6,220 bases of DNA from Candidatus Competibacteraceae bacterium. Its GTDB lineage: Bacteria > Pseudomonadota > Gammaproteobacteria > Competibacterales > Competibacteraceae. The first letter of the stretch is position 1. Each line of letters opens with the position of its first letter. A program made the position numbers and the translations under genes. The stretch is taken from positions 1-6,220 of the forward strand of contig JAAUQA010000213.1 of NCBI GenBank assembly GCA_012032855.1, given 5' to 3'. The notes beneath the pieces were generated by a model that made no database searches, was not told the DNA's origin, and worked only from the letters and a program-made list of their open reading frames with translations. Shown in pieces: positions 5,757 through 6,220 of this stretch.

Positions 5757-6220
5757 CTACGATTCTTCAGCAACAGAGTCTTCGTCGGAATCAATCACCC
5801 GACTGAAAACCGTAGCACCGCAGTGCGGACAGTTCGGAATAACCGCCGTCGCGTGAAAGGCTAATGGCTCCCCACACTGGTCACACTGCAATGTACCCGG
5901 CCCGGTAATCTCGCCACTGGAGTAATGAGACGCGCGCTCTACAGCTTCCGAGAAACTCAGCAACTCTAAGCGGGTCTTATCGGCAGCGCCGGCAAAAAAC
6001 TCTAATAGGCGTTCTTCGATCAGTTCCAGGTCAAAACGCAGCCAAGTGTTTAGATCATGGCCGGTTTCCGCCAAGTAATGTCCGGCATCGTGCAGGTCAC
6101 GTTTCAAATACGCGCTGACCACATGCGCCTCTTCCCGGGTCAGCTCGCCGAGTTCCACGGCTTTTGCCGCAGCCTTCTCAATACTATGCTGGAGATTGGG
6201 TAAGGTTTCCTTCTCAACCT
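5757..6220 (-). CDS. DUF1451-like zinc-ribbon protein (N-terminus outside window)
   Basis: On the minus strand the frame is open from the right edge to a TAG at 5759-5757, giving 153 visible residues. No start is needed inside the window: the GTG at 6158 is internal, since the frame continues upstream with ETLPNLQHSIEKAAAKAV, a helix typical of this family. Next come VELGELTREEAHVVSAYLKR, a long helical region with WLRFDLELIEERLLEFF, then SSGEITGPGTLQC. The zinc ribbon is C-x2-C-x14-C-x2-C (CDQC ... CPHC) and is followed by TVFSR and an acidic tail. This matches DUF1451, the family of E. coli YbeL as I recall it, whose function is unknown. It is probably cytoplasmic and zinc-binding. It converges on the secreted protein gene with only 23 bases between stops, and no bidirectional terminator is visible there. 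Confidence 0.85.
   Translation of the reverse strand, partial: VEKETLPNLQHSIEKAAAKAVELGELTREEAHVVSAYLKRDLHDAGHYLAETGHDLNTWLRFDLELIEERLLEFFAGAADKTRLELLSFSEAVERASHYSSGEITGPGTLQCDQCGEPLAFHATAVIPNCPHCGATVFSRVIDSDEDSVAEES

Overview
The window reads as ordinary chromosomal DNA of a gammaproteobacterium. Base composition is moderate. It contains a DUF2333 membrane protein and a DUF1451 zinc-ribbon protein, which I associate mainly with Gammaproteobacteria, together with a CBS/DUF294 nucleotidyltransferase. I cannot fix the genus. There is no integrase, transposase, CRISPR array, rRNA or tRNA. The genes from the left edge to about 5.7 kb are on the + strand. The last one, cut by the right edge, is on the - strand and converges on its neighbour.

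Layout. (1) Positions 1-135 hold the C-terminal 44 codons of an unrecognised gene. It is tightly coupled to two small membrane-anchored proteins (141-404 and 401-1009, with an ATGA overlap), so these three look like one operon. (2) A DUF2333 inner-membrane protein (1068-2135) follows behind its own short leader with a weak promoter candidate. (3) A complete 489-residue protein with two CBS domains, a GlnD-like nucleotidyltransferase core and a DUF294 C-terminal domain lies at 2261-3730. (4) An extended-type SDR oxidoreductase resembling the reductase domain of fatty acyl-CoA reductases lies at 3835-4926, but it is broken into four reading-frame segments by three single-base losses. (5) A hairpin of the GGTGGGT/ACCCACC repeat type, a candidate 27-residue membrane peptide, and a secreted protein made of two copies of a four-cysteine module follow. 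(6) The partial DUF1451-like zinc-ribbon gene closes the window.

The main point of interest is the frameshift pattern. The SDR gene needs one extra base at each of three places (T6, GG, GG) to read through as about 364 residues, and all three losses are in the same direction. A likely fourth event of the same kind sits at the 3' end of the 401-1009 gene, where one extra A would replace an odd tail with a more natural one. This looks like under-called homopolymers in the sequence or very recent gene decay. The first site is also an in-phase U UUU UUA slippery heptamer, which by itself would give the correct product by -1 frameshifting. The other two sites are not slippery. The second point of interest is the secreted protein, whose two modules have identical cysteine spacing (19-18-22).

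I see no convincing new multi-gene system here. The four protein groups do not form a recognisable pathway together.
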